From: Lentilactobacillus parakefiri
Lineage (GTDB): Bacteria > Bacillota > Bacilli > Lactobacillales > Lactobacillaceae
Reading direction: 5' to 3'
DNA: 49,301 nucleotides
Assembly: GCF_002157585.1 (NCBI RefSeq)
Contig: NZ_BDGB01000104.1
Span: 1-49,301, forward strand
The notes beneath the pieces are model-generated. The model worked only from the letters and a program-made list of their open reading frames with translations, had not been told where the DNA came from and made no database searches. The position numbers and the translations under genes are program-made. Below, one piece after another: positions 34,966-43,574 of this stretch. Within the stretch, counting starts at the first letter, position 1. Every line of letters starts with the position of its first letter.

Positions 34966-35637
34966 TTGTTAGACCACAACTATTTTGAAGGTAAGACTAT
35001 CAATTGCTTTGGGGACTCAACAACTTGGGGTGATGACAGTACAGGAGGCGGCGGGAATACGATTTCATGGACCGCACATTTACAGGATCTGATTCCATTC
35101 AAGACAGTAAATAATTATGGGAAGAAAGGTTCCCGCATTGCTCAGTGCCAGGAGCGTGATGATAGCTTTGTTGAGCGATACTCAGACATGGACGATAAAG
35201 CGGATTACATTGTTGTGTTTGGTGGCGTTAACGATTTCGTGAATAATGTTCCGCTTGGAAGCATTCAAGAATCGGATCCACATACTTTTCTTGGGGCTCT
35301 CAACGTGATCATCAATGGATTAAATAATCGTTATCCGACTGCCACCCTAATATTTATGACTGCGACGAAGACATCATTTGCACATTCTACAGAGCCATAT
35401 CCAAACTCCTTTGAAAAGAATCAAGCTGGTAACACTCAGAGTGAGTATACCGCCGCAATGATTGAAATATGTCATCATTTCAGTATCCCAGTGATTGATT
35501 TATTCAACGTAAGCGGTATATCACCATTTTTGGCTAATAGTGAGCGCTACATGCCAGACGGTACCCACTATAGTCCCATCGGGTATGAAAAATTAGCCCA
35601 TCGAATCGTTGGTGAGCTGATAAGATATCTTATCTAA
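34966..35637 (+). CDS. SGNH/GDSL hydrolase, probable carbohydrate esterase
   Basis: About 223 residues; a cytoplasmic serine esterase. Block I Ser is in INCFGDSTTWGDDS, the oxyanion Gly in YGKKGSRIAQ, block III Asn in VFGGVNDFVNN, and block V Asp-His in MPDGTHYSPIGYEKLA, so the SGNH set is complete. There is no signal peptide. TTG 34966 is chosen because AGAGGAG lies 8 bp before it; the in-frame GTG 34939 has no such site. First gene of the island after the AraC regulator. With GH115 nearby, a role in removing O-acetyl groups from sugars is inferred. Confidence 0.85.
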   Translation: MLDHNYFEGKTINCFGDSTTWGDDSTGGGGNTISWTAHLQDLIPFKTVNNYGKKGSRIAQCQERDDSFVERYSDMDDKADYIVVFGGVNDFVNNVPLGSIQESDPHTFLGALNVIINGLNNRYPTATLIFMTATKTSFAHSTEPYPNSFEKNQAGNTQSEYTAAMIEICHHFSIPVIDLFNVSGISPFLANSERYMPDGTHYSPIGYEKLAHRIVGELIRYLI

Positions 35638-35954
35638 GCCACGGCTTTATGATTTTAGCAATATTAATCAGCTCTGATATATCACCTTTGTTTTTGCAAT
35701 ATTTATGTCAAAATATGCAAAGAATGTGTCTTATAAAGCGTTTACAATTTTAGTTGTAATAAAAGTTCAAATGGTGAGCGATTGATGTGGCCAGTTTTAG
35801 CAATTATTATTTCGATCTTAGAATCCTAGGCTCTACGGATCATTGGACACTTCAGCGCGAAGCATTCGGTAGGTGGGTATGCAGATATCTAGCTGAATTT
35901 TTTTACAACGGATTGTAAACGGATACACAATTTTATGTAATTATAGGAGGTTAC
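35638..35954. other. Regulatory intergenic region before the uronide transporter
   Basis: The 317 bp hold a second island box (35691-35758) and a near-copy (12/14) of the GntR operator, TCTGATATATCACC (35673-35686). A 14-codon reading frame (MWPVLAIIISILES from 35786) has no clear ribosome-binding site and is not called as a gene. No stable terminator was found after the SGNH gene. Confidence 0.55.
35691..35758 (+). promoter_or_regulatory. Island regulatory box, copy 2 (with cre and dyad)
   Basis: It corresponds to copy 1 at 34829. The cre-like site is 35733-35746 (TGTAAACGCTTTAT on the minus strand), and the dyad TTACAA-N6-TTGTAA follows. It precedes the transporter operon, indicating common control of both transcripts by the AraC regulator and CcpA. 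Confidence 0.7.
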
Positions 35955-35957
35955 ATG

Positions 35958-37554
35958 ATGGATAATCAAAAACAAGTCGTCCACGACGGTTGGGATGAAT
36001 ATGCCAACAAACGGATTTATAAGAGTCGTGGTAAAATTGGAATTTTTCGCTCAATTGGATTTGGCGCTTTTTCGTTCTTTAGTATTTCGATGCAGGGATT
36101 AGTTGCTGCCTGGCTGATATTCTTTTTACACAACATTTTGTGGATTGACTGCTGGACAAGGTGCAACCATTTTCCTGATTGGCCGGGTTGCAGATGCAAT
36201 TGTATCACTGGTTATGGGAAACATTTCTGATAATGTTTACAAATATAAGATTGGTCGGATGTTTGGCCGCCGACACCTATTCATTTTGATCGCCGCACCA
36301 TCAGTATTAATTGCGATCACAATGTGGGTTGCCGGAATGAATTTCTGGTATTATCTCATTTCTTATCTGATTGTGACTGTTTTAATGTCAACCTTACAAA
36401 TTCCTTGGGAAACTTTACCCAATGAAATGACTAAGAATTTCAACGAGCGGACCAAAATGTCAACCAGTCGAATGGTTATTGCCGGATTAGGCAACATGCT
36501 GACACAGTTTGTTCCTGCATTTTTGTTTAAGTACTTCCCAAAGACTTCTCCAGAACCATATATTTTGATGCAAGCAATCTTCTCAGTTGTGACATTCTTC
36601 TTGATTTTGATCACTTATCACTCAACTTGGGAGCACTTTGTTACCAAGAGTGAAGCAAAGAAGCTTGAAGCCGAAGCACTTGCTGAAAATAATGGGCAGA
36701 AGCCAAACCTTAAATCTGAATTAAAGAACTATTTCTCAACCTTCAGAATTAAAACTTTCCGCCTTCACATGGGGATTTACTTGAGTTCTTACTTTGCTGC
36801 TCAGCTATTTACGACTGTGTTTGTTTACTATATAGTTTATGTTCTTGGTAAAACAACCGCTACATCTGGCTTCTTACAATCACTGAGTATTGTATCGATT
36901 CCTGTCACGATTATTGCTGGATTTGCCATTACTAAGTTTAGCTATCGAGCCCTTGATCTGTTTGGATTTTCATTAATCTTAATTAGTGCAATTGATTGGG
37001 GATTCGTCGCTTACGTTCGTCCAGCAGGTGAAATGGCCTGGTTAATTGTAGGGATGGTCTTTTACGAAATTGGTTTGTACATTCTGTACTTTGCCCCATG
37101 GAACGCATTCCCATTCATTCCTGATCTGGATACGTTGGTTACCGGTAAGAACCGTGCTGGATTGTTTGCTTCAGTTATGACATTCATTAATCAAATTAGT
37201 GTCGGAATTGCTGGGGTTGTTGCTGGGTATCTGTTAGACTTCGCTCACTTCCGTCAATCAACTAGTGGAGCAGTTACCCAACCACAAAGTGCCATTAATA
37301 TGATTACGTTTATTGTTTCCGGCGGTGTCGGTATTATGATTATTTTGGCAATGTTCTTTGTCAGCCGATTCCATTTAAGCAAAAAAACTTTCAAGATTCT
37401 TGCTGCTGAATTAGTTCGCTTGCAAAAGGGCGGCAGCATGAAGGATGTTGATCCGCATACAAAGGCCGTTTGTGAAGATTTGACCGGGGTTAAGTATGAT
37501 TCAATTGAATTCTGGAAAAAGAATGATTTACCTGACAATAACTCCAAAATGTAA
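35958..37554 (+). pseudogene. MFS glycoside-pentoside-hexuronide (GPH) transporter, one frameshift
   Basis: About 531 residues when repaired, 12 TM helices, of the glycoside-pentoside-hexuronide:cation symporter type (QIPWETLPNEMTKNFNERTK loop, DNVYKYKIGRMFGRRHLFIL). The reading frame breaks near 36141 in helix 2. The sequence TTTTGTGGATTGACT carries one extra base; without the T at 36141 it reads HNILGLTAGQGATIFL in one frame with the rest. ATG 35958 (AGGAGG 7 bp before) is preferred to ATG 35955. In context it would import glucuronides or aldouronic oligosaccharides. Unless the shift is bypassed or a sequencing error, the importer is inactive here. Confidence 0.85.
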
Positions 37555-37579
37555 TGTTTAATTGAAAGGAGATCTCGAT

Positions 37580-37948
37580 ATGGCCGATAAAGACAATTCC
37601 AATTGGAAAGAAGCTTTGAAGTCAACGGAAGCATTTAATGACTTTATTACTAGTTACTTTAAAGATCATAAGGAATTAACTGGATCCTATGACATTCCAT
37701 CGTACTATGAACACTACACGGTGCATCTAGATAGTCATGATGGAATCGTGATTACGCTGGTAACTGGTGTTAATGAAGTTCGCGGGAATGCGACTTCTAC
37801 GCTGCCTTTTAAGCAAAAGGAAGTAATGAGTATTGAAGATTTCAGAAATCTGATTCTTCATAAGAAATTTGCTGATCAGAACATGTCATTGGCTGATGTT
37901 TTCCAGACAGTTGCCGGTGTGCCTGATTCTGATGATCACAAAGAATAA
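37580..37948 (+). CDS. Small cytoplasmic protein of unknown function, paralogue 1
   Basis: A protein of about 122 residues without TM or signal sequence. It shares most of its length with the product at 38774, including the blocks GSYDIPSYYEHY, FRNLIL/FRTLIL, KKFADQNMSLADVFQ and VAGVP. It starts with ATG behind AAAGGAG, after the transporter. The family was not recognised. Its place between the transporter and SGNH gene suggests a role in the same pathway. Confidence 0.75.
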   Translation: MADKDNSNWKEALKSTEAFNDFITSYFKDHKELTGSYDIPSYYEHYTVHLDSHDGIVITLVTGVNEVRGNATSTLPFKQKEVMSIEDFRNLILHKKFADQNMSLADVFQTVAGVPDSDDHKE

Positions 37949-38046
37949 ACTGAATAATCGTTAAGCTGCAAGGCGACTAGTGCAAGGCATGTACCTTGGG
38001 TGGTCGTCTTGTGTTGCTTCGAAGAACATCAATGGAGGAAATAACC

Positions 38047-38730
38047 TTGACAGAAAATGTACTTTCTGGAAAATTATTGTTTGCGTTTGGTACCAGTGTG
38101 GTTAATGGGCATTTAGCCGAAACAAGTTTTGTTGAAGATATTTGCAAAGCTAACAAAATGTCGTACAAAAAGTTTTGCATCAATGGCGCCGCTTCTCGGA
38201 TAACTGATCCTAACAACATCATTGACCAGATCAAGAAAGCACCGGAGGCTCACCCAGACTTTGTTGTATTTGATTCAATTGCCAATGACGCCTATGCAAC
38301 TGTAACTGATGATCCATCCGTGATGGGACAGGCCACTTATGGATATCAAGACCAATTAGACCCCAGAACATACTGCGGTGCTTTAGAGACTATTTGTAAA
38401 ATGTTAGAAACAAAGTATCAGGGTGCAAAGTTGCTATATGTTGCAACTCACAAAACTCCGGCTAGGGATTTGCGGGTCCAAAACATTATGCACGACGTTT
38501 CGGTTAAAATTGTTCACAAGTGGTCAATTAAGGTTGCCGACTTATACAACGAGGGTAACCTGAACGGATTTCTACCACAATATCAGCATGATTATTCATA
38601 TGATAAAGTTGATGCTCACGGTGGCAATCATTCGGTTGGCGGAACGGGCACTCATCCCAACGCTGATGGTTACCGACTGTTCTACGATCCAATCATTACC
38701 CAAAGTCTCGTTTCATTAGCGACTCGATAA
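38047..38730 (+). CDS. SGNH-hydrolase-like protein with altered catalytic blocks
   Basis: About 227 residues, cytoplasmic. The block order of SGNH hydrolases is seen: FGTSVVNGHL (block I, where GDS is GTS but the Ser is kept), INGAAS (Gly), FDSIANDAYA (Asn) and GGTGTHPNADGYRL (His). The Asp three residues before the His, present in the neighbouring SGNH protein, is Thr here. It may be a divergent esterase or a degenerated one. TTG 38047 is preferred: TGGAGGAA lies 8 bp upstream. It is flanked by the two paralogous small genes. Confidence 0.75.
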   Translation: MTENVLSGKLLFAFGTSVVNGHLAETSFVEDICKANKMSYKKFCINGAASRITDPNNIIDQIKKAPEAHPDFVVFDSIANDAYATVTDDPSVMGQATYGYQDQLDPRTYCGALETICKMLETKYQGAKLLYVATHKTPARDLRVQNIMHDVSVKIVHKWSIKVADLYNEGNLNGFLPQYQHDYSYDKVDAHGGNHSVGGTGTHPNADGYRLFYDPIITQSLVSLATR

Positions 38731-38773
38731 CCTTCTAAGTCACATAACGTCAATATAGAAAGAAGCTGGATTA

Positions 38774-39127
38774 ATGACAGAAGTAAATGACGACTGGAAG
38801 GATGCACTAAAATCCCCAGACACATTTCGGAATTTCATTATTAAGTATTTTACGCAGCATGACGAATTAACAGGCTCTTACGATATTCCATCGTATTACG
38901 AGCATTATGTTGCCAAGCTGGACAAGAATGACAATATCGTGATTACTTTGATAACGGGGCTGAACCAAGCAACGGGTAACGCAAGTGTCCCACTGCCCTC
39001 CAAGGAAAAGGAACGGATGTCCATTGAGGACTTTCGGACGTTAATTTTAAACAAAAAGTTTGCCGATCAGAATATGTCATTGGCGGATGTCTTCCAAATA
39101 GTCGCAGGGGTTCCTAGTAATGACTGA
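38774..39127 (+). CDS. Small cytoplasmic protein of unknown function, paralogue 2
   Basis: A 117-residue paralogue of the product at 37580; no recognised family. The most conserved blocks are SYDIPSYYEHY in the middle and FADQNMSLADVFQ at the end. Residues before the blocks differ more. It lies between the divergent SGNH protein and the GH115 gene, in the same operon. The two copies probably arose by duplication of a small-gene/esterase block. Confidence 0.75.
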   Translation: MTEVNDDWKDALKSPDTFRNFIIKYFTQHDELTGSYDIPSYYEHYVAKLDKNDNIVITLITGLNQATGNASVPLPSKEKERMSIEDFRTLILNKKFADQNMSLADVFQIVAGVPSND

Positions 39128-39175
39128 GGACAATTAAGGAAACACTGATCACTGACCTAAGAAAGGAAGAAAACA

Positions 39176-41227
39176 TTGTCTAATAAAGAATTTACAATCT
39201 CACAAGGAACACAAGTTGTTGCCCAGGATTTCCGAAATTCGGTATTAAAGTATGCCTGCGAAATCCTTCAACGTGATATCAAAAAAGTGACGAGTGAAAA
39301 AGATACCGATAACGAGATCTATTTAACCGTTGATCCTAAAGCACCGGTTGAAGGCGATGATTTTCAAATCTCTCTAACAGCGCCTGACAAAGTTACGGTT
39401 TCATCGAAGACTTCACTTGGTGTGATGTACGGTGCCTTGGCGATTTCTAGGAATGTTTTGAAGATTGATGATTTTTGGTACTGGATGAATACAGTATCAG
39501 CGGTTGAAAAAAACGTTAAGTGGACCAACTTTGACATGCACCTGCAGAACTATCAGACAGAATATCGTGGTTGGTTCGTGAATGATGAGTTACTTATTCG
39601 TGGCTGGAAGGATCATGATTCTCAACGATACGTTTGGCAAAGAGTTTTCGAGACGGCTTTACGGGCCGGATGTAATGTGATTGTTCCTGGTACTGACGTT
39701 CAGTCACAAACTAACCGTGTGCCGGCTAAAGAGTTTGGCTTGACGATTGCCCAGCACCACGCGGAACCACTTGGTGCCAAGATGTTTGCCCGTGAATATC
39801 CAGAATTGGAAGCATCGTTTTTAAAGTATCCTGATTTGTTTAGAAAATTTTGGCATGATGCGATCATCGAACAAAAAGGCACACCAACAATTTACAGCCT
39901 GGGATTCCGTGGCCAAGGTGACAAACCGTTTTGGGAAGATGATACCAGCAGAAAATGGGATGACCAGGCAATTGCCGACGTTGTTAATGGCGTTATCAAA
40001 GAACAATATGACATGATTAAAGAATTGGATCCCGGAGCTCCAATGGCGCTGAACGTTTATGGCGAATTAGCCGGCCTTTATAAAAAGGGGTTGGTTGATG
40101 TCCCTGATGACCTCATTGAAATCTGGGCTGATAGTGGTTATGGCAAGATGGTATCCCGAAGACAAGGTCTGGATAATCCGCGTTCGCCATTATTGGATAT
40201 CCCAAATCCACACCATCGCAAGCGTGGCCTATATTACCACGTTGCCTTTCACGATTTGCAAGCCTCAAACTTCTTGGGATTACTTTCTAACAGCCCAGAA
40301 TTTGTGTCATCTGAATTAATGAAGGCTAGAAGCAAGGGACTGGATACCCTTGAATTAGTTAATACTGGAAACATCAAGCCACATATCCTTTATCTCAGAG
40401 AAGTCGCCAAAACCTGGATTAAAGGCTATAAAGCTCGGACTAACGACAAGATCCTGAACGATTACGTCAATAACTATTATTCCGAGCATCAACAAGAAAT
40501 TATTTCCTTGTATGAGGACTACTGGAAGTCAGTTGTCCAGTACGGAACCCATGCCGATGAAACTGCCGGTGATGAGCTTTCACCATTTATTATCAGACGA
40601 ATCATCAAAACCTGGTTAAGCGGCAAGAATAAAATGGCCGACGCAGGTTGGATCGTTGGTAACGATTCACTAGCTGACGGCGTCAAGAAGATTGACGGGA
40701 TGATCACGTCAAAGCTTCCCGACTGGGCGGAATTAGTGTTAAATTTTAAAAAATTAATGTTGAATTTGAACGAGCAGGATGCTAAAACCCTTTATGGGGA
40801 CCTATATTTGATTACGCTCTATCAAGCAGACGGCCTTAAGACACTTCATCTCGTTATTCAAGCTTATGAATTATCAATGGTAGCCAAGAAGGATGACGAT
40901 TATTTGAAGCCGTTCCTGCTTGCCGATGAAGCCTATCATACGATGGACGACATTAATGTTGCTCAAAGCCATCACAAGTCAACCAAATGGTACGACTTCT
41001 ATAAGAATGATGGTTATGATGATATGCCACTTACGGCGATCAAGTTACGATTCCTGCGTCATTACTTAAGAACCCTTGGCGATACTGCCGATGAGGATGA
41101 CTGGGAACGACGTTTTATCAAGGCACCTGGTGAAGCTCGAGTGATGACACTTTGGACAACTGTGCGGGCCTTATCTGACGATGACCTTGCAAAGAAGTTA
41201 CGAGAAAGACTAATTGACAAATTATAA
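39176..41227 (+). CDS. GH115-family alpha-glucuronidase
   Basis: A 683-residue protein that probably removes (4-O-methyl-)glucuronic acid from glucurono-xylooligosaccharides. Family marks are EYRGWFVNDELLIRGW (about 122-137), the loop with LTIAQHHAEPLGAKMF (about 188-204), LGFRGQGDKPFWEDDTS (about 243-259), a barrel end YYHVAFHDLQASNFLG (about 354-369) and LELVNTGNIKPHILYLREVA (about 394-413). A weak N-terminal domain is kept. No signal peptide, so it acts on imported oligosaccharides. Start TTG at 39176 with AAGAAAGGAAG upstream. The length is below the usual 800 or more, mainly at the C-terminus. It is intact, unlike the transporter. Confidence 0.85.
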   Translation: MSNKEFTISQGTQVVAQDFRNSVLKYACEILQRDIKKVTSEKDTDNEIYLTVDPKAPVEGDDFQISLTAPDKVTVSSKTSLGVMYGALAISRNVLKIDDFWYWMNTVSAVEKNVKWTNFDMHLQNYQTEYRGWFVNDELLIRGWKDHDSQRYVWQRVFETALRAGCNVIVPGTDVQSQTNRVPAKEFGLTIAQHHAEPLGAKMFAREYPELEASFLKYPDLFRKFWHDAIIEQKGTPTIYSLGFRGQGDKPFWEDDTSRKWDDQAIADVVNGVIKEQYDMIKELDPGAPMALNVYGELAGLYKKGLVDVPDDLIEIWADSGYGKMVSRRQGLDNPRSPLLDIPNPHHRKRGLYYHVAFHDLQASNFLGLLSNSPEFVSSELMKARSKGLDTLELVNTGNIKPHILYLREVAKTWIKGYKARTNDKILNDYVNNYYSEHQQEIISLYEDYWKSVVQYGTHADETAGDELSPFIIRRIIKTWLSGKNKMADAGWIVGNDSLADGVKKIDGMITSKLPDWAELVLNFKKLMLNLNEQDAKTLYGDLYLITLYQADGLKTLHLVIQAYELSMVAKKDDDYLKPFLLADEAYHTMDDINVAQSHHKSTKWYDFYKNDGYDDMPLTAIKLRFLRHYLRTLGDTADEDDWERRFIKAPGEARVMTLWTTVRALSDDDLAKKLRERLIDKL

Positions 41228-41274
41228 CCCGTTTCATTGATGTTAACGGGCTAACGATCGGAAGGGAGAAAGAA

Positions 41275-42093
41275 ATGGAAACGAACCGAAAACCACTAAC
41301 AATTATTTCAGCTGGGCAATCAAATATTGATGGGCGAGTTCCAATTGCGGAACTGCCGAAGCCGTTATCACTACCGTTGACTAACTGCCACTACTGCAGT
41401 AACTACACGCCAAATCATGAAGCGGGCGTATTCCAAGACTCAATTAAAGTCAGCGATTTGTCAGATAACCGCTGGGGGTTTGATTTAGTCACACACTATT
41501 GTTTAACGCAACTAGCTCATTACGATTTATACGTCATGAAGTGTACTGAAGGTGGAACATCAGTTGCCGTAACAGGCGAGGGCGGTCACCAAGGGTACAA
41601 TCATTGGACCACGGAAATCGATCGGCTGAAGAGTCCGAGCAATTCGCTGCTGCTCCAATTCAAACAAATTCTTGACGCTTGCATGAAAAATCAGGAACAA
41701 GGATTAGATGTTGATGCAATGCTCTGGCATCAAGGCGAGGGTGATCGGGCATCATTTTCAGAAGAAGCCGCTTATCATTACTATGAGAACTTAAAGGCTG
41801 TTTTTAAAGCTTGCCGAGGGTTTGTCAACAAGCCGGATCTGCCAATCTTCTGTGGGACCGTCAGCCACAATTCCGAACAGTACGACGCCAAGGTAGAAGC
41901 CGGACTGTTAAAGATTGCCAAAGAGGATGCCAATGTACATGTGATCGATATGCAGAAAGGAACGCTGCTAGACCAGTTCCACTTTGATCCGAAATCCAGT
42001 GTTTATTTTGGTAGGGCAATTTATAACGCAATGATTGACACACATGTAATTGATGCCGAAAAGCTTGATATTGGCGGTTATCGTGTCTATTGA
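41275..42093 (+). CDS. Sialate O-acetylesterase-like (SASA/CE6) carbohydrate esterase
   Basis: A 272-residue cytoplasmic protein of the SASA domain family, which includes CE6 acetylxylan esterases. The catalytic Ser is in ISAGQSNIDGR (about 11-21), the WHQGEGDRASF block is at about 143-153, and the block with the catalytic Asp-His is LLDQFHFDPKSSVYFG near 234-249. It has no signal peptide. Placed after GH115 in the island, it would deacetylate imported sugar oligomers or glucuronide. It starts behind AAGGGAG and ends before a strong terminator. Confidence 0.82.
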   Translation: METNRKPLTIISAGQSNIDGRVPIAELPKPLSLPLTNCHYCSNYTPNHEAGVFQDSIKVSDLSDNRWGFDLVTHYCLTQLAHYDLYVMKCTEGGTSVAVTGEGGHQGYNHWTTEIDRLKSPSNSLLLQFKQILDACMKNQEQGLDVDAMLWHQGEGDRASFSEEAAYHYYENLKAVFKACRGFVNKPDLPIFCGTVSHNSEQYDAKVEAGLLKIAKEDANVHVIDMQKGTLLDQFHFDPKSSVYFGRAIYNAMIDTHVIDAEKLDIGGYRVY

Positions 42094-42142
42094 GATTATT
42101 TTGTGTCATGATGATGTCCTAAACGACTTTTTAGCGGTGTTT

Positions 42143-42180
42143 AAACAAGCGTCCAGATCAAATTCTGGGCGCTTGTTTTG
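42143..42180. terminator. Strong bidirectional terminator after the GH115 operon
   Basis: AAACAAGCGTCCAGA pairs with TCTGGGCGCTTGTTT around CAAAT-like loop bases with one G-U. T- and A-runs on both sides allow use by the convergent gene. Confidence 0.85.
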
Positions 42181-42189
42181 AGTATTATT

Positions 42190-43530
42190 CTATTCTAAAT
42201 ACTGATCATACCAACTGGCTGACCGATTCAAATAAGTCATCATCTCAGCATCAGCATTCGCACCCGTGAGTGTGGCAATCGTCTGCGGATTGCCATCGGT
42301 TTTGGGATGAGCAACAGTGCCAGACAATGGATGGATTGTGACTTTCACGTCACCGTTCTTTTGAAAATCGAAGCTGAGACCAAATTTAGGATTCCAGTTG
42401 TTGTTCTCGTATTTGTATTGGGTGAAACCATTGGGGGTAACATATCGATAATCAGTCGATTGTGAAGTATCAATCAAATTCCTTAATTTCTGCTCATGGC
42501 CGCCAATACTGACAAATTGATACGAGGGTGCCACATACCAGATATCGTCGCGCAAAGTCGGCTGATTGTTGGAAATGCTAATGATATTTTTGGTCGTCAC
42601 ATAGCGTAATCGATCCCGACAATCAACTAATGACAGGTCGTGATTAGGACCATAACCGTTGCCGTATACCTTGGTGATAGGACCTTCCTCCATGTTCGAG
42701 GTGGATTGGGCGGTTGGATCTTCAAAGTCGTAGGTTCGAGAGCCGAAGACCGTTGTGACTGTCTTGGCATCGCTATAGGTTTTGATCGGCTTTGCTCGAT
42801 TTGGCAGCTTGGAGAGTTGGAGAACTGGATAGAATGAATTAACGTCCATCCAATAATGATAAGGATATGTTTCAATCATCGGTAATTCAACAGCTTTGCC
42901 GCTGGTATATAGTTTCATCATTGAAATGCGGACACCCCTGGTAACCCGATTTTCAATCATCTTTGGGACATTCGAATTCTTCTTTTTAAGGAAATTGATG
43001 ACTTGCTTTTGCTGACTGGTGGTTGGCACCTTGAGGTATGGCTTCATTGAAGTTGCATTCATGACGCCAAATATCCGGCCGGTTTGACCAATGTCTCCGG
43101 AAGTGGACCAGTCCTTCTTATTGTACGGCGTACTTGACATTAATACATGCTTGGTTGGGTAGCGATAGCCGCCGCCTTTGATGTAAGATCCGGGAACCAG
43201 ACTGCCGTGCCAGACGTAGCCGCTAATCTTGTGATTGGCACTTCGGACGTAGTAGTAACTGCCATAGTAGTCACTGGTGCGGATTGTCACTCGTTTAGTG
43301 GCGTAGAGATTGGTATGCGGGTAATTTTTAAGATTGGCAATCTTTTTGGTGTAACGGGCATTCCAGACGTACACGGACTTCCTGGTATTGGTTAAAAATG
43401 AAGTTTTCTTAAAAGCTTTGTTCGTTCTGATTGTGGTTTTGGCACTTGCTGTGGGTGCTGACTGGATTGAAATGATCGATGCTGTCAGCAAAGATGCAGC
43501 TACAACGGCTAGTGTGAATTTGTGCGTCAT
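42190..43530 (-). CDS. Secreted protein of unknown function with SH3-like repeats
   Basis: About 446 residues. The start is ATG 43530 behind GAGGGGG. It has a signal peptide (about 1-30; VVAASLLTASIISIQSAPTASA). Residues about 45-135 form a repeat of the GW/SH3-like or SLAP kind (VYVWNARYTKKIANLKNYPH, ATKRVTIRTSDYYGSYYYVR, SGYVWHGSL). The remainder is strand-rich, with Trp and Tyr, and no enzyme motif was found. It is followed upstream on the same strand by the membrane-PBP fusion, which ends close to this start, so the two may be co-transcribed. Function unknown. Confidence 0.7.
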   Translation of the reverse strand: MTHKFTLAVVAASLLTASIISIQSAPTASAKTTIRTNKAFKKTSFLTNTRKSVYVWNARYTKKIANLKNYPHTNLYATKRVTIRTSDYYGSYYYVRSANHKISGYVWHGSLVPGSYIKGGGYRYPTKHVLMSSTPYNKKDWSTSGDIGQTGRIFGVMNATSMKPYLKVPTTSQQKQVINFLKKKNSNVPKMIENRVTRGVRISMMKLYTSGKAVELPMIETYPYHYWMDVNSFYPVLQLSKLPNRAKPIKTYSDAKTVTTVFGSRTYDFEDPTAQSTSNMEEGPITKVYGNGYGPNHDLSLVDCRDRLRYVTTKNIISISNNQPTLRDDIWYVAPSYQFVSIGGHEQKLRNLIDTSQSTDYRYVTPNGFTQYKYENNNWNPKFGLSFDFQKNGDVKVTIHPLSGTVAHPKTDGNPQTIATLTGANADAEMMTYLNRSASWYDQYLE

Positions 43531-43574
43531 TGCGATTGTCCCCCTCATTTTGTTCATTGGCTATATTTTATCAC

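Noticed and set aside
35786-35830. A 14-residue peptide (MWPVLAIIISILES) as a type I toxin or leader peptide
   Set aside because: No clear ribosome-binding site, no antisense RNA promoter recognised, and too short to support.
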